From contig JAUCBJ010008330.1 of assembly GCA_032718475.1 (NCBI GenBank), positions 1-64,000 of the forward strand: a DNA stretch of 64,000 bases, read 5' to 3'. The position numbers and the translations under genes were made by a program. The DNA is from Nemertoderma westbladi (Eukaryota; Xenacoelomorpha; Nemertodermatida; Nemertodermatidae). The notes beneath the pieces are model-generated. The model worked only from the letters and a program-made list of their open reading frames with translations. It was not told where the DNA came from and ran no database searches. Below are positions 41,110 through 53,712 of this stretch, in pieces. How positions within the stretch are numbered: the stretch's first letter is position 1; each line of letters begins with the position of its first letter.

Positions 41110-42246
41110 TGTTCGCGCTTTCAGACCTTTAGCAGTTTAACCTGCCAAATTAGGATGTCTTCTAGATAATAGATAGTCTTTAGCCTACGACAAATATTTG
41201 ATACACTACATTAGCCGAAACCAGTCCATGCGCGATCATTCACCCGCTGGATATACCCGGGAGACTGGATTCGGAAGCCTAATCGTATTGCGGGATAGAC
41301 CTACTGTATTATTCGACTGATCGTAATATATATAATCTCTGACAATATTATTCACTTTCGGGAAATATTAACAGTTCCTTTAGGACGTGGCGCTCTAAAT
41401 ATATAAACAGAGTTATGACTTAAACCAGACGCAACGGGATGGCTATAGATTCACGTATATGGCGCATTCTTTAGGAGATGCTTCGTTATCAATCACAATC
41501 ATACACAATACTGCACAATGCTGCACACTAATCTGCCGACCTTCACTAATTTTAGTCACATATAAGGAGAACAACAGACAATACGTGTAGGGCCTATAAA
41601 ATAGCATTAGATTCACTTCAAACCACTTAATGTAAGTCGCAATCGTTATATGTATCCGGTCTCTCTAACCTTTAGTATATCAAGAAGATTGGGGTGTCTG
41701 ATTGTTTATCAGTATTCCAAATATAATGTTCCATCAACAAATATAATGAATAGCCGACAGCAAAAGCAGTAATGTTAAGGTATGAATGATTAAGTTATGG
41801 ATAGATAACGGATATACGTTCTATAATTAAGCCTACTAATGTTAAGCTAAAGACTGAAACACGGAGGTTCCACGCCGGTGTTGTAGGCTGTGGAAAAATC
41901 ACATACTGACTCACTTCCCTAGTTTCTATATACCATCTCCAACACAGAGGCAAAAAACGCTCTGATTGGTCGACCGAACAAAGAGAGAACAAAGAACAAA
42001 GAGATGTTCTACGTGGCAATATCAGCTGTTAGCCGTCGTCATGGTATCTACACTGTTTCAAGAGGATCCGGCTTATTGCGTCATAGAATTGCTAATCATG
42101 TCCGCTAAAGTACACATACAGAAGAAATGGCTTTTATGTCCTCTAAAACAACAATACAGTAAGGACACGGCCTTTTATGCCGGTTAAACCAACTACAGAG
42201 TACTTTACGGGGAACATAACCGGCTAATTACGCAAAAGCCTTTACA
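41110..42246 (-). repeat. BEL/Pao copy B, 3' LTR
   Basis: This 1137-bp LTR is the same length as its partner 55857-56993, with about five differences by eye (roughly 99.5 percent identity). In element sense it starts TGTAAAGGCTTTTGCG and ends GCGCGAACA. ORFs at 41795-42019 and 41966-42187 recur identically in the other LTR and are ignored. Confidence 0.96.
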
Positions 42247-42256
42247 CCGCTCCCAG
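42247..42256 (-). promoter_or_regulatory. Candidate polypurine tract of copy B
   Basis: CTGGGAGCGG in element sense, directly before the 3' LTR, as in copy A. Confidence 0.5.
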
Positions 42257-42324
42257 AAAATGCGATTTAAGTCTATAAAATATAACAAATCACAGTTTCT
42301 AAAATATAAAGATACTCTAAACAG

Positions 42325-43846
42325 TTAGTCTTTCTTACGCAGACGGCGTTTACGCAGTTTTTTGAGGCTAGCAAGAGTCCTTTTCTCTTTGGGGGGAGCC
42401 ACTTTACTAGGAGGGCCATAACTCCTGGGTGAAGGGTGCAATATGATTGCATCAGAAGGTGTAGGATTATGGTCGAGGTATCTGCCGTTTCGATATGCTT
42501 CTCCTTGAGCTGATTTTCCTCCGCTCGTAGCTGGATACGTTCATCCAAAAACTCTCGCAGAGAATAAGATCGTCCAAGTTCGATAACTTCTTAGAGATTC
42601 TGGATTTCCCGATCGAACTGAGATATAGTTACTTTGTTTACCGCTTGGACTTGCTAGTGCAATTTACGTTTATCTGAACAAGCGTAAGTTCCTTTTCTGA
42701 TCTTTGTAGAATAGCGTCTAACTCATTTGGTACAACGCTCTCCGCCACTTTGGTGACAGGTTATATCGTGTTAAGCCGGGACAATGGTAAGGGTTAAACA
42801 GCGATATTAAATGTCCGCGTCCCAATCCGGCTAGGTAGGATGGGCTAATATCTAGGAAGCCCACAACCGGGGTGCCACCGACTAATTGTTCAGGTAACAC
42901 TAGATCTTTGAGCAGTGAGTACAGCTCGGGAGGATCCGTCATACTAATAGGATCAAGAGTCTGAGGTCTCACTAGGGAATGAGGAGGTCTGATCGAGTAT
43001 TCCGAAACTCTGATCATTGGTTTATTTAAGGATCGTCTGAGTCGAACGAGCGTAGGTGATACATCGAACAAGTTTCGTTCGAAACTCCCGTAAATATAGC
43101 GAGTAAAACCGTGTTTAAAGCAACATCTCCGCGGATGTTTATGTCTTTCCGTTTGTTTGTTGGGTCTTGGGCATTCATCGCAATAATACCAAAAACGCAC
43201 GTCTTGTAGGGGAAACGCGAGTGATCTTTCTCCAGCTTACAATATTCCTCCATCCGTTCGAAGCTATCCGGTACAACAGGTAGCGATCGATCGGCGGTAA
43301 GATACATCATAGTGGGATAGAGCCGTTTGAGTTCTACCATGCGGTCATGATGTATACCTTGAGGATATCGAGTTTCTAGATTCTGTTGACTGGTAATATC
43401 GAGATAGGTTTCTCTCAAGAATTCCAGGTATTTGGTGAAGTCGCTGCGTTTATCCGGCTCTTCGACATCTTCACTTTCGAGTCGGTTTCGAATAGAATTT
43501 TCGTGTTCGAGTCTCAGTTTATCGTTCCGCTTCGGCTGGGTATGATATTTAAATAAACCATTTCCCTTTTGGTGTCTATATCGTTCGTATTGTGTAGGTC
43601 GATAGGATGACCAGTAGTTAAGAAGTCCATATACGTACCATTACGATGCGTATAGCGAGCGGTGAATTTTCTACAGTCCAACCCACGCGCAAGTTGCTCC
43701 CGGGACATTGGCGGTTAGATATAACGACCATCGTCCTCCGTAGTAGTTGGACCAGCGTCGCCGCGTATCAAGCTATCAACAAACGCTTGCAAAGGTAGAG
43801 TATATCGCTCCCTGATACCAAGATCATCTTCTATCAACTCAATCAT
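42325..43846 (-). pseudogene. ORF3 of BEL/Pao copy B, mosaic version
   Basis: The start (43846, MIELIEDDLG) and about the first 215 residues match ORF3 of copy A, and the basic C-terminal tail (KKLRKRRLRKKD, stop at 42325) also matches. The middle, about 42486-43140, has no similarity to copy A. Its best open stretch is 43200-42718, containing FNPYHCPGLTRYNL and PPELYSLLKDLVLPEQL, with no zinc knuckle. Further on, a Glu/Gln-rich helical stretch (LRAEENQLKEKHIE) is partly open. Stops and shifts are present, including one in the N-terminal part near 43705, so the copy is broken. The shared ends with a replaced core suggest recombination between ORF3 variants. Function is unknown. Confidence 0.65.
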
Positions 43847-45491
43847 ATCTGCTATATAAGTTTATCCATATTATAATGAGTTTATATTTAGGCGAGCGGG
43901 CGTCGCTGCCTACCCCTCTCTGCCCCCGGTCAGTGCGAGATCCTCAGCGCTGGTGTACTTTCGCCGATGTGCCTATCGCCAACGTCGTAGCTGCACAACG
44001 ACTACAACAACCAGCACAAGTCACTCCACCGTCCGTCCCAAAGGCTTAGATATACTTCAGGTTCTTACTGGAGAGTTAGGGCTACTTTCACAATTGCGAC
44101 TCGCTACTGTAAACACACCTTAGTAGTAACATTCACCTACAAACGCACAAATTCCACGTAACTGTCACAAATGGTACACATTCTATCACACATTTGGGTC
44201 ATTTGTCCGTTAGTCAAGTGCCTTCCAGAATGTCACGTTGTTATTATGTATCCTTGGATACTAGCGGTGTGCTATTTATTCCGTATGCTATTCAATGCGC
44301 AAGCCCTTTATTGTTCTTTTAACTCACTTCTAATTCTAGCGTGGTTGTTGCCATGGTGACATTATGGAAAGCTAGCGGTAGAATTAGGGTAATTCTCATG
44401 CATACAGATCTGGGATGCTATTTAATAGTAATTCTTTAATTGTCAATATCCTCTCTATATATGATTTTATGAATTTTATCGGCTATTGACTATATAGTGG
44501 AGATTCTCGCACACAAATACACCCAACAGAGTGAATCTCCGCTCCCATGATCTATTAATTAATGGAATTTTGGGAATATTATAAATTGTATAAAATGACA
44601 ATTTATTAAATTCATTGAAATAATATGAATTTAAATTTATTCCCGTAAATTTTATTATTTAATGTTAAATAGACGTAATTTTATTCCAGAACGTGTCTGG
44701 GGACTGGGATCCTTGATTCTAGGAATTTTGTCTTTTTAAGAGTATCGGTAAGTGCTACGATATCTTAATCGACTAGAATGTTAAAGGATCTAAAATTTGA
44801 CAGATTTTGTAAATATTAATAATTAATATTTAGGATGGGCACCAGTTTATTCCAGAACTTGTCTGGGGACGTAACCACTGATTCTAGAATTTTGTCTTTC
44901 AAGTATATCGGTGGGTGCCGCGATATCTTAATCGACTAGAATTGCAGATGGTCAAAGGGTTTAACAGATTTATTTTGCGTTATACGCTACTGTTAAAGGG
45001 ACATCACGCTACTATATGTATTATTTAATATACGGTATGAGAGCAATATCGCACGAAGCAATGTCAGTGTGAAGAGGCAAGTCGTTTCCAAGGTCTACCC
45101 AGAGCTTGGTTTAGCCGAGACACGAGGATCTGAACTTTGCATTCCTAATACTCTGCCTACCAATAATACTTAAATATAGTAGTGGCTTTATTGTACTTTA
45201 ATAAGTACGGACATTTCATCTTACTGTAGTTACGTATTCGTAATGTAATACGGGCAGTAAGGAAAGAGAAAAAGAATTATTTCTCGCCGTCGCACTAAAT
45301 ATATAATATGTAAGTAATTAAGTAATAAACGCGAATATATATTGCACTAATCTACTAAATAATCGCTAAAATAACATTCTACTAAATAAAATTAAAGAAA
45401 ATGATTATAATAAAATTACATAATAATATATACATAAATATAAAAGAATAAAACAAATACAAATATAGTCATACACCCACTCCAGCCGTTG
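43847..45491 (-). other. Copy B spacer between ORF3 and integrase
   Basis: Non-coding, co-linear with 20214-21832 of copy A. It includes the 142-bp segment 45041-45182 that is identical to 21391-21532, and the same imperfect duplication at about 44680-44960. A GTTGCCATGGTGAC X-box-like word lies at 44347-44360; copy A has a degenerate form near 20701. Confidence 0.6.
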
Positions 45492-48400
45492 TTAAGTTGG
45501 GGAGTCCCTAGATGTTTGTTGGATTAGGGAGGTGGTCGTGGGAAGAGTATCTTGCCTCCCATAGTTTCCGGAGAGTTCTCTGTCTCTTTCCAGTAAACAT
45601 AAGCGACCAACTGGGCGATTGAGCTGCTGCGTCTCGAAGACAATTCCCAGTTTCTTGAAGTTACGTCGCATGACGACGAGTTCTACCGATCGCACCAAAC
45701 CGTCATCCGAGATGTGAGTCTCGATGATACGACCTGTCTGCCACCGCTTACGTGGAAGATCTACATCCACAATAAGAACCATGTCTCCAGCGCTGACATT
45801 TTCTTGCTGCGCAAACCACTTAGTACGAAGTTGTAGCGTGGGCAGATAATGTTTTTCAAAATGATCAGCGAAACGACGGGATAACAACTGCATGAGTTGC
45901 CAAGTTTGCCGGCATTATTCGTCTCCGTCTGTGATTTCCGATTGTGGGAGCATGGCTACAGGTTTCTTTAGTAGGAAATGCGCGGGTGTTAGCGCTTCCA
46001 GGGAATCGGGACTCGATGAGACTGGCATAAGCGGTCTCTCGTTGAGATAGGCGGCGATTTCCTCCATTAACGTCCGCAAAAGTTCGTCGGTGAGATACGC
46101 GCGGCAAGGCACTATAAAGTGAAATGCTGTCTTCACACTTCTTATTAATCTCTCCCAACTTCCTCCCCACCAAGGGGCGTCGGCGGCGTTGAAGGTCCAG
46201 CTAGACGCTGTTACTCGTAGCTGATCGTCCACCTGTCTTTGGTTCCAATCTTTGACGTAAGCTTTGATTTCATTGTTGGCACCAATGAAGTTTGTTCCCT
46301 TATCAGATCTCATCGTGTTACTAGTGCCAAAGCGAGCGATCTGTCGTCGTAAACTTAATAGAAAGCTGTTGGTAGATAAATCGTTCACCATGTCGAGATG
46401 GATAGCCCTACAAGTCATACAAACAAAGATGACACACCATCTCTTGACTATAGTCCTAGCACGATATACTTCAATAGGGCCAAATAAATCCACACCGGTA
46501 TTAGTAAAGGGTGGTTCATAGAAGCTTACTCGTTCCCTAGGTAATTCTGCCTCTCGCTGTGTTAAAGGCCTACTGAATGCTTTCCTACAGGGTATGCAGT
46601 TCCTAAGAACTTGGTTCAGAGCTCTACGGGGTTTATAAAAATAATAGCGAGTTCGAATTTCGCTAAGAACTCGTTCCCTACCAGCATGATAAAGTTTGCT
46701 GTGAACGTCTACAATCATCTTGACTTGTATTTCAAGATTTCTAATGAGTATGGGAAACTTAGTGTCAAAGGATAGTGGAGCATTCGTTAATCTTCCTCCA
46801 ACACGTATCAACCCATCTATCATTGTGCTAGAGAAACGATCCCTTAAGCGCATCTGTGGATTTCTCAACAACAGGAAATACTTATCGGAATCCTCATAGC
46901 ATTGCAGGAGTCTCGGCATCTGCTTGTTGGTTTCTTCATGCTCCTGATAACTAATCTTCTCCTTCAGAAACCTGTCGGGTATCTTATATTTGGGAAGATC
47001 TTTAATAACATGGACCTGCACTGATGTTATTGGAGCGGTATCACTTTTGGTCTTCATCCCGGAGTAGTGATGGTGAAAACATCTCTTTAAATATGTAACG
47101 GCCTTACAGAGCCGATTCCAGGAACTGTAGTGATGTATCGCTCTCTGCAGAAGAGGTGAGAGTCCTTGCGAGACGTCTGGTATTCCAGATTTCCAATCCT
47201 TCTCACGGATTTCCACAACAAGTTTATTGGTGGCTGTGGGTTTCTGATCCAAAGCGTCGTCTCTGGAAATATGTAGTACAGACAGATCTACCATGGGTTT
47301 GAATAACTTCGATTTACTCGCCCGAGTTTTAGGTTTGACTTTCTCCACTCCCTTGGCCTGTCTAATCTCTGCTGTAGTAAGATGAGGAGGCCATTCTTCT
47401 TCTTCTTTGTAGAGGAAGTCGGGTCCACCTAGCCAGTCTGGAGTATCTACCAGTTCTTGTGGAGTTGCTCCCCTGGAGGCGATGTCTGCTGGATTAATCG
47501 TTCCGGGGCAATGTCTCCGTTGATCCATCGTTGTGCGACTGAGTATAATGGCTACTCTGTTGGTAACGAAGACGCTGAACTGACAGACTTCATTGGTTAT
47601 ATACTCCAACACGAGTAAAGCGTCGGTCCAATAGACAGTTTTCTCCAGGGGATAGTCGATCTGTTCTGTTACATTCCGGCCGATGGCTGTAGCGTATAGA
47701 GCCGCTTTTAACTCCGCTCGAGGAACTTTCAACTTATTGTTTATCAATGCCTTAGAAGTAACCAAGGCGACTTTGATTCCGTCCGGAGTTTCCACCCTTA
47801 GGTAGGCTACTATACCTATTCCCATATCGCTGGCGTCTCCAAATACATGGAGTTGATAGGAATACGTAGGGAGAACATGACCAAAATATGAACGGGAAAT
47901 TATAAAGTTCTCGATGGCTGGTAGAGAATCTTCCCATTTCATCCACTTCTTTAATAATTCTCCCTTAAGTGGATCGTCCCATGAGTGGTTTTCAAGCCAC
48001 ATTTGTTGTACTAAACTCCGAGCAATCAATATAACTGGGCTAATAAATCCCAATGGATCGAAATAAGTGCTCAGGATACTTAAACAAATCCGTTTAGTCC
48101 GAACTGGATTATCTCGCTGTTTTAGTTGGAAAAACAGGATATCTCTTTCGGTGTCCCATTTCAAACCAAGGGTCTTAGTTTCTGGGAGATCATCCTTTAT
48201 TAGATCCAGGTCTTTTGCTCCTCGATCTTCTACCGGGATCGACTCCAGAAACTCACGGGAGTTGCTGGTGAATTTAGTTAATCGAAATCCACCTCTTTTT
48301 AAGCACTCTACCGTTCCTTTAGCGACATCGATGGCTTCTTCGACTGATGGAAGGGACTTTAGATTGTCGTCCATGTATATATCCCGCTTAATGTTGTCAA

Positions 48401-48947
48401 TCACCTCTTTAGAGAAGGCGTCTCGGTTGTCATCCGCAGTGGTGCGCACCACGGAACAGGCGTTTGAAGGGCTCGAGATTATCCCAAAAGCCTGGATGGT
48501 CATCCAGTACTCCACCGGTTTCTGATTGAGGTCTCCTTCAGGCCACCACAGAAATCGTAGGCAGTCTCGATCCCTATCCAGCGCTTTGACTTGTAAGAAC
48601 ATGCCTTCTATATCTGAGGCGAAAGCAATGGAATATTGTCTTAATCTTAAAAGTATTCCCAACAATGATTGGAGTAAGTTGGGTCCGGGTAGCAATTCAG
48701 AATTAAGGGATTGGCCCATATAGAGGGCGGAGCCGTCAAACACCACTCGTACCTCATGTGGTTTACCGGGTTTGGGAACGTAATGGTGAGTTAAATAATA
48801 CGTTCTCTCAGTTATAGGTGTTTCTTCCGGTACTAGCTCCGCATATCCCTTGCTAATAAACTTCTTCAACTGCGTTTGATACATTTCTTTAGCTGAAGAA
48901 TTTGCCGTAAGGCGTCGATGTAGTTGAGCAATTCTTTTCTCCGCCAA
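45492..48947 (-). pseudogene. pol: BEL/Pao copy B Pol: RT, RNase H and integrase
   Basis: A single frame from 48947 to 45915 covers Pao-type RT (IYMDDN; YMDD at 48366-48377) and RNase H (HVFGDASDMGIGIVAY). It continues through the integrase zinc-binding part (HAGRERVLSEIRTRYY) and the DDE core (GVDLFGP, RSDKGTNF, WWGGSWERLIRSVK). A nonsense change gives TAA at 45915-45917, after SEITDGDE, where copy A has Tyr. The DUF5641-like end then continues in the same frame to 45492. The protein should be joined to Gag-protease upstream, but a one-base insertion near 49074 shifts the frame. The catalytic residues all look present. Defects are few, in keeping with near-identical LTRs. Confidence 0.92.
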
Positions 48948-49017
48948 GGGTCTGTTGTTTACGAACTTTGGTTCTCGCTTTCGGAAAGGTAGACCGATCT
49001 CATATCTACCTTGATCT

Positions 49018-52000
49018 TTAAGAAAACGTGTAGTTGTCTCTTGGATCTGCTTGGCTATTTCTTCCTCTACCGATATGGGCCTTATCGTAGGAATTGGGCT
49101 CTACAGCCTCTTGAGTAAAGAATCGTACGGCATGTTCATCCCGAGTCTTGGCATTATATCGTTCAATGACGTCATTAAGTTCGTCGTTATAGTCGTCTCG
49201 TTCTGATGGAAGAAGGAGCTGACATAAGTTCACTTGGTTTTGCCAAGTCTCGTTTTCCTTAAGGAGATCGATGGTATTCTCCTCATCGAAAAGTTGGTGG
49301 ACATCGTCATTATCTGAGGAGTATGGTGTTCCCTCAGTTAGATCATCTAACTCACTGCCCTCGACTTCCCATTCTCTCACTTGACATACCTGGTCTTTCG
49401 GTAATCTTTCCATGAGAGTTCTACGGGAAGGGCCAGTAAAGTACCAACCCACTCTAGTTCTTCCCGCATAAGCTTGTAGTGGTCGCGGTTGAGCGGGCCG
49501 TTTCTCCAATGTCTCGAGCGCTTCATGCGCGTTTTGACCGATGAGTATTTGCACTCCAGGGTAATCGATGTTGAATCTAGGTATTTCCAGCTGCTGGGTG
49601 AAATCGTCCTCATCCCAGTTATAAGGTTCTACTTGAGTGGTAGCGAAGTTCTTTATCGCCACCATTTTTACTGACCTTATGCTATGTTCTCCTAGTTCAT
49701 CCTGGGGGGTGGACAACGCTCCTACATAATAATCCGCGATTACTGTAGATTTCCAAACCTGCATAATTCCTGACATGTTTAGCTTAGTTCGGAACTTGGG
49801 TTGTCCAGCAAAGATGTCTTCGGCTAGTTCTTTGTCGATGAATGTTCCTGTACTACCGGAGTCAAGGAGGGCGTTCACTACATAACTCCTTTTAGGTCCG
49901 TGGACCCTTACCTGTACTACAGGAAATTCTCGGATTCCTACATTGGAAGATGGCGCTTTCCAAGATGGTTGTCGATCAGAAGTAGTTAGGGTGAGGTCGC
50001 TGTCTGTATCTTTTTCATACGTGAGTGCTCGATACACTGCGGTATTTATCATGTAACAGGATTCGTTTTCGTCGGAGAACTCGTCCGTATAGAATCCTTC
50101 CATCTCAGATTGATCAGTGTCGTTCACATCACTGAATTGGACATGTAGTTCGGAATCACTTACCTGACTCGGACTATTTCGCTCGAATTCAGTGTGCAAC
50201 AAGATATGATGTTTCGCACCGCACTTTGCACACCTTGTGTCGGAGTAACAGGTTCGCCGTTGGTGTCCTTGTCTGAGGCAATTATAACACAACCGCTTAT
50301 CCCACATGACTTCCCGTCTCTCCGCTAATGATTTCTTCAGGAATTCATCACACATATTTAAACGGTGAGTCCCGTCACATAGCGCACATTTCGGTTTGAT
50401 GTTACTTACCTTATTTTGAATAACATTGTGCACACTCGTTCTTTCTTCGGGCTTTCTCACCTGAATTATCTTGGGAGACGTAGGAGGAGTTTTTCTTACC
50501 TGTTCTCTCCTGTCATTGGTTCGAGACTTGAATTTACTTACCGGTTCTTTAGGCGTTTTATTGACATAATAAGATCTTTCAGTGTCTTTCCCGCTATCCT
50601 CTCCTTGAGAAGTCTGGCTTTCGCCGTCGTCTGTATAACACACTGGTGTTACCTTTCTCCTAGAGACGGGTTTCTCACTTACCTTGTTTTCCGGTGTCTT
50701 CTCTCTGGACTGCTTTATGAGCTGTAATTTCACTTCGCCATCCAAGAATGACATGAGATCAGCCATGGTAGGGTCTCGTTGTTGTTGTTCCATCATATAT
50801 AACACTTTCTTGTCCCAGCGTGTACCTACTCCACCCTTCGGTAAAGTAGAAGCCACTGCTCTAATAACCATAGCACTCTGATATTCATGAGACTTACCTA
50901 GCCAATCTAATTGTCTGCAGATCTCCTGAATCTCATCGTAAAACTCTATAATCCCGCTGCTAATAAACTTTCGGGGCACTACCAACTTTGCATACAAATA
51001 CCCAGCTATGTTATTCCTATTACCATACCTGATGTTTAGTGTATCCCAAACTTGTCTTAATCCGTCTGGATGTCCAATAAACTTTAACGCCATTAGCTTG
51101 GGAGATCCTTCCAAGCACTCGATGAGGAATCTAAGTTTCTCTCCATTAGATAGTACAGAGTTCTGTATGTTATCTTTGTAATATTCATTAAAAGGTAACC
51201 ATTTCATCTCATCTCCATTGAACTTGACGATCTCTCCCACCTTTACCGCTTGCCGGGCTTCGGTTCTAGCCATTTGACGCGTAAAACTTTCTTGGGCCAT
51301 CGTGTTATTCAATATCGAGTTATCGGTATATAAATTTCTCGGATTATGATCAGGTCTATAGGGAATATCATTATCAACAGGTCTATAATTACCCTTAATA
51401 GGGTTCACTATAGGAGTTTCTACTTCGCTAGCAGTATATATGCGTGTAGGCTCCACACCTTGCGCATGAGATACTTCAGACCTAACAGGTTGACACATTG
51501 TTACCGGGGGTGGTGGTATACCCTTTTGTAAATTTACTAATTTATCGCGTTCTAGCGCGATACTTTGCTGCACTTCTTGCAACTCTAACCTACTTTCCTT
51601 TACGGTTCCCTTTAACTGTTGAACAGTCCCTTCTAACTCTCGGACCTGTTGGGAGGAGCGCACTCGATTCTCCTCCATCTTTCCGAGGAGAATATCCATC
51701 CCCCGCCGTCTCTCGTCTACCCAATCAACCGCCGAAGCGGGATCCGCCAACGACGTAGCGGGCAGACGAGGGACTACGGGCGATATATCCTTTATATTTC
51801 GCTCGGAGTCCAGGACCGACACTGTTTCAGGGGCTGTTCCTATAGGCACAGATAATTTGGTGCTGTGTAAAGGGAATTTAAAGGTAGGTTCTGGGAGTAC
51901 AGGTGTCTCTATCACCGAAGGGGTGATTTCAAGAACAGGCCTAATTATTTCAGGCTCATCTACTATAGTAGGGAGTCTTTCTATTTTAATTATTTGGTCT

Positions 52001-53712
52001 GTGGGTTCTGTACTACCTAAGTTTGTGTTATTTAGTTGCCTTCTAACAGCTAGAGGCAAATCAGGCAATTTCTGATGGTGGGACATTCTTTTACGTCTAC
52101 TTAGACGAGATCTATTTCCTCCGCCTTCAGGATCGGTGGTATCGCCTTCCTCAGATGATGTATAACCTTGTCTTTTGGGAGTAGATCGATTCATCATCTG
52201 CATATTACTAGCTGTTAACTGTTTATTAAAGTTATCTTGCCTCTCTTGAAGATTTTCCAATTCTAGTTGGGCAGTCTCTTCAGACGCCTTTCGTTCTGCT
52301 TCTGCCACTGCAGCTGCCAAAGCCGCTTTTCTTTCTGCTTCTGCCACTGCAGCTGCCAAGGCCGCTTTTCTTTCTACCTCTGCCACTGCAGCCTTTCTTT
52401 CTGCTTCTGCCACTGCTGCTGCCGCTGCTTTTCTTTCTGCTTCTGCCACTGCAGCTGCCAAGGCCGCTTTTCTTTCTGCCTCTGCCACTGCCGCTTTTCT
52501 TTCTGCTTCTGCCACTGCTGCTGCCGCTGCTGCTATCTTTCTGTCTTCTATACGTTTTTTCTTTACTTGTTCTTCTTGAACCTTAGTGAGGCGGATGCTT
52601 TCATCAAATTTAGCTTGGTTCGCAGCTCTCATATCCACATCGATGGCGTCCAACACACGCTGGGCTGCTTCACTATTAGGGCTAAGTCCCTCTAGCCTTC
52701 TCCTCAGCTCTTCATCACCTACAAAACGTTGATAGTCCGACAGATAGATATCAATAGCATCCCTCTTATGCGGTTTCTCTGCCGTCGCTTCACTCTCCAC
52801 TTGGGAAAATGTAGCATCTGTTGATTCTCCATGGGTTGAGCGCTCATCTAGCTGGGCTTTCCACTGAGCCGTTCCTTGAACCTGGAGACTCACCCTTTGA
52901 AACCAAGTCTTTACAGCAACTTGCAACGACGTGTCTTGTCTTCTTTTAGAAGCCTCCTCAAAGGCTGATAAGATTAGCCTGATTCGTAGAATTCTTTCTC
53001 TAACTTGATAAAGCAGTTGTCCCTGCTCTTGAGGTCCTTGGGGTTGTTGAAACAGTTGTTTTTCTACTCGCTCCATAGAGCTTACGAATCCCTGTACTTA
53101 TCCGGCTGCGGACCTCTTCCACACAGCTGGATCGACGGTTTCCTTGGTTACTCCCATCCTGTGTATATCTTCCCAGGCAGCTTCTGATAAATCAAACGGG
53201 AGTCCGGGTCCGGGGAAGTTCCATTGCGACTCGACAATAGACTTCAGTTCTTCCCTTGTATATCCCGCATAACTATCTTTAGTCGATCGCTTAATTCTCG
53301 CCCAATCTATCTGGTGTTCTTCCACCGCAATCAATAACCTAGTGAGTATGGCTGCAGGAAGGATGAGAAGGGGATCCGAATAAACCGCATTCGTCATCTT
53401 TGCTCCGCGCTCGGGTGTCAGCTCTACAGTATCCTCACTACTGGAGCTGTCGGGCCGTTGAGAAATAAGTTCTTGGCTCGCGGGTTGTTGTTGTTCCGCT
53501 GCTTCTTGGTCCCGCTTGACCTGAGCTCGAGTGCCTATGATAGACCTACGGTGTTGGACCAGCCTAGGTTCTGATATTACTACTGGGGGAATGATCTTTC
53601 TTACAGTAGGAGGTGAGTTGAACTTCGGTCCTACACGTTCCACACTCCTGTCTGGGTCACATATGGTTGTATCTAGGAGACTGTCTGACAGGTTTTGCTT
53701 TGTGTCAGACAT
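49018..53712 (-). pseudogene. gag: BEL/Pao copy B Gag-protease
   Basis: The frame starts at 53712 (MSDTKQNLSDS) and continues to 49018, with one nonsense codon at 53098-53100, where copy A has Tyr after RSAAG. After it, 1352 codons are open. They encode the N-terminal Gag region, an Ala-rich AEAERKAA coiled-coil repeat of about 90 residues (52260-52545), and the DUF1759 core. The CCHC-type knuckles (CALCDGTHRLNMC, LCYNCLRQGHQRRTC) follow, and then, in the same frame, the protease (LLDSGSTGTFIDKEL). Gag and protease are thus one polyprotein, the normal BEL/Pao arrangement. A one-base insertion near 49074 ends the frame just before RT. Confidence 0.92.

Noticed and set aside
41795-42187. Two ORFs that recur identically at 56542-56934
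   Set aside because: They lie inside the LTRs of copy B; identity reflects LTR identity, and they are not conserved in the LTRs of A, C or D.
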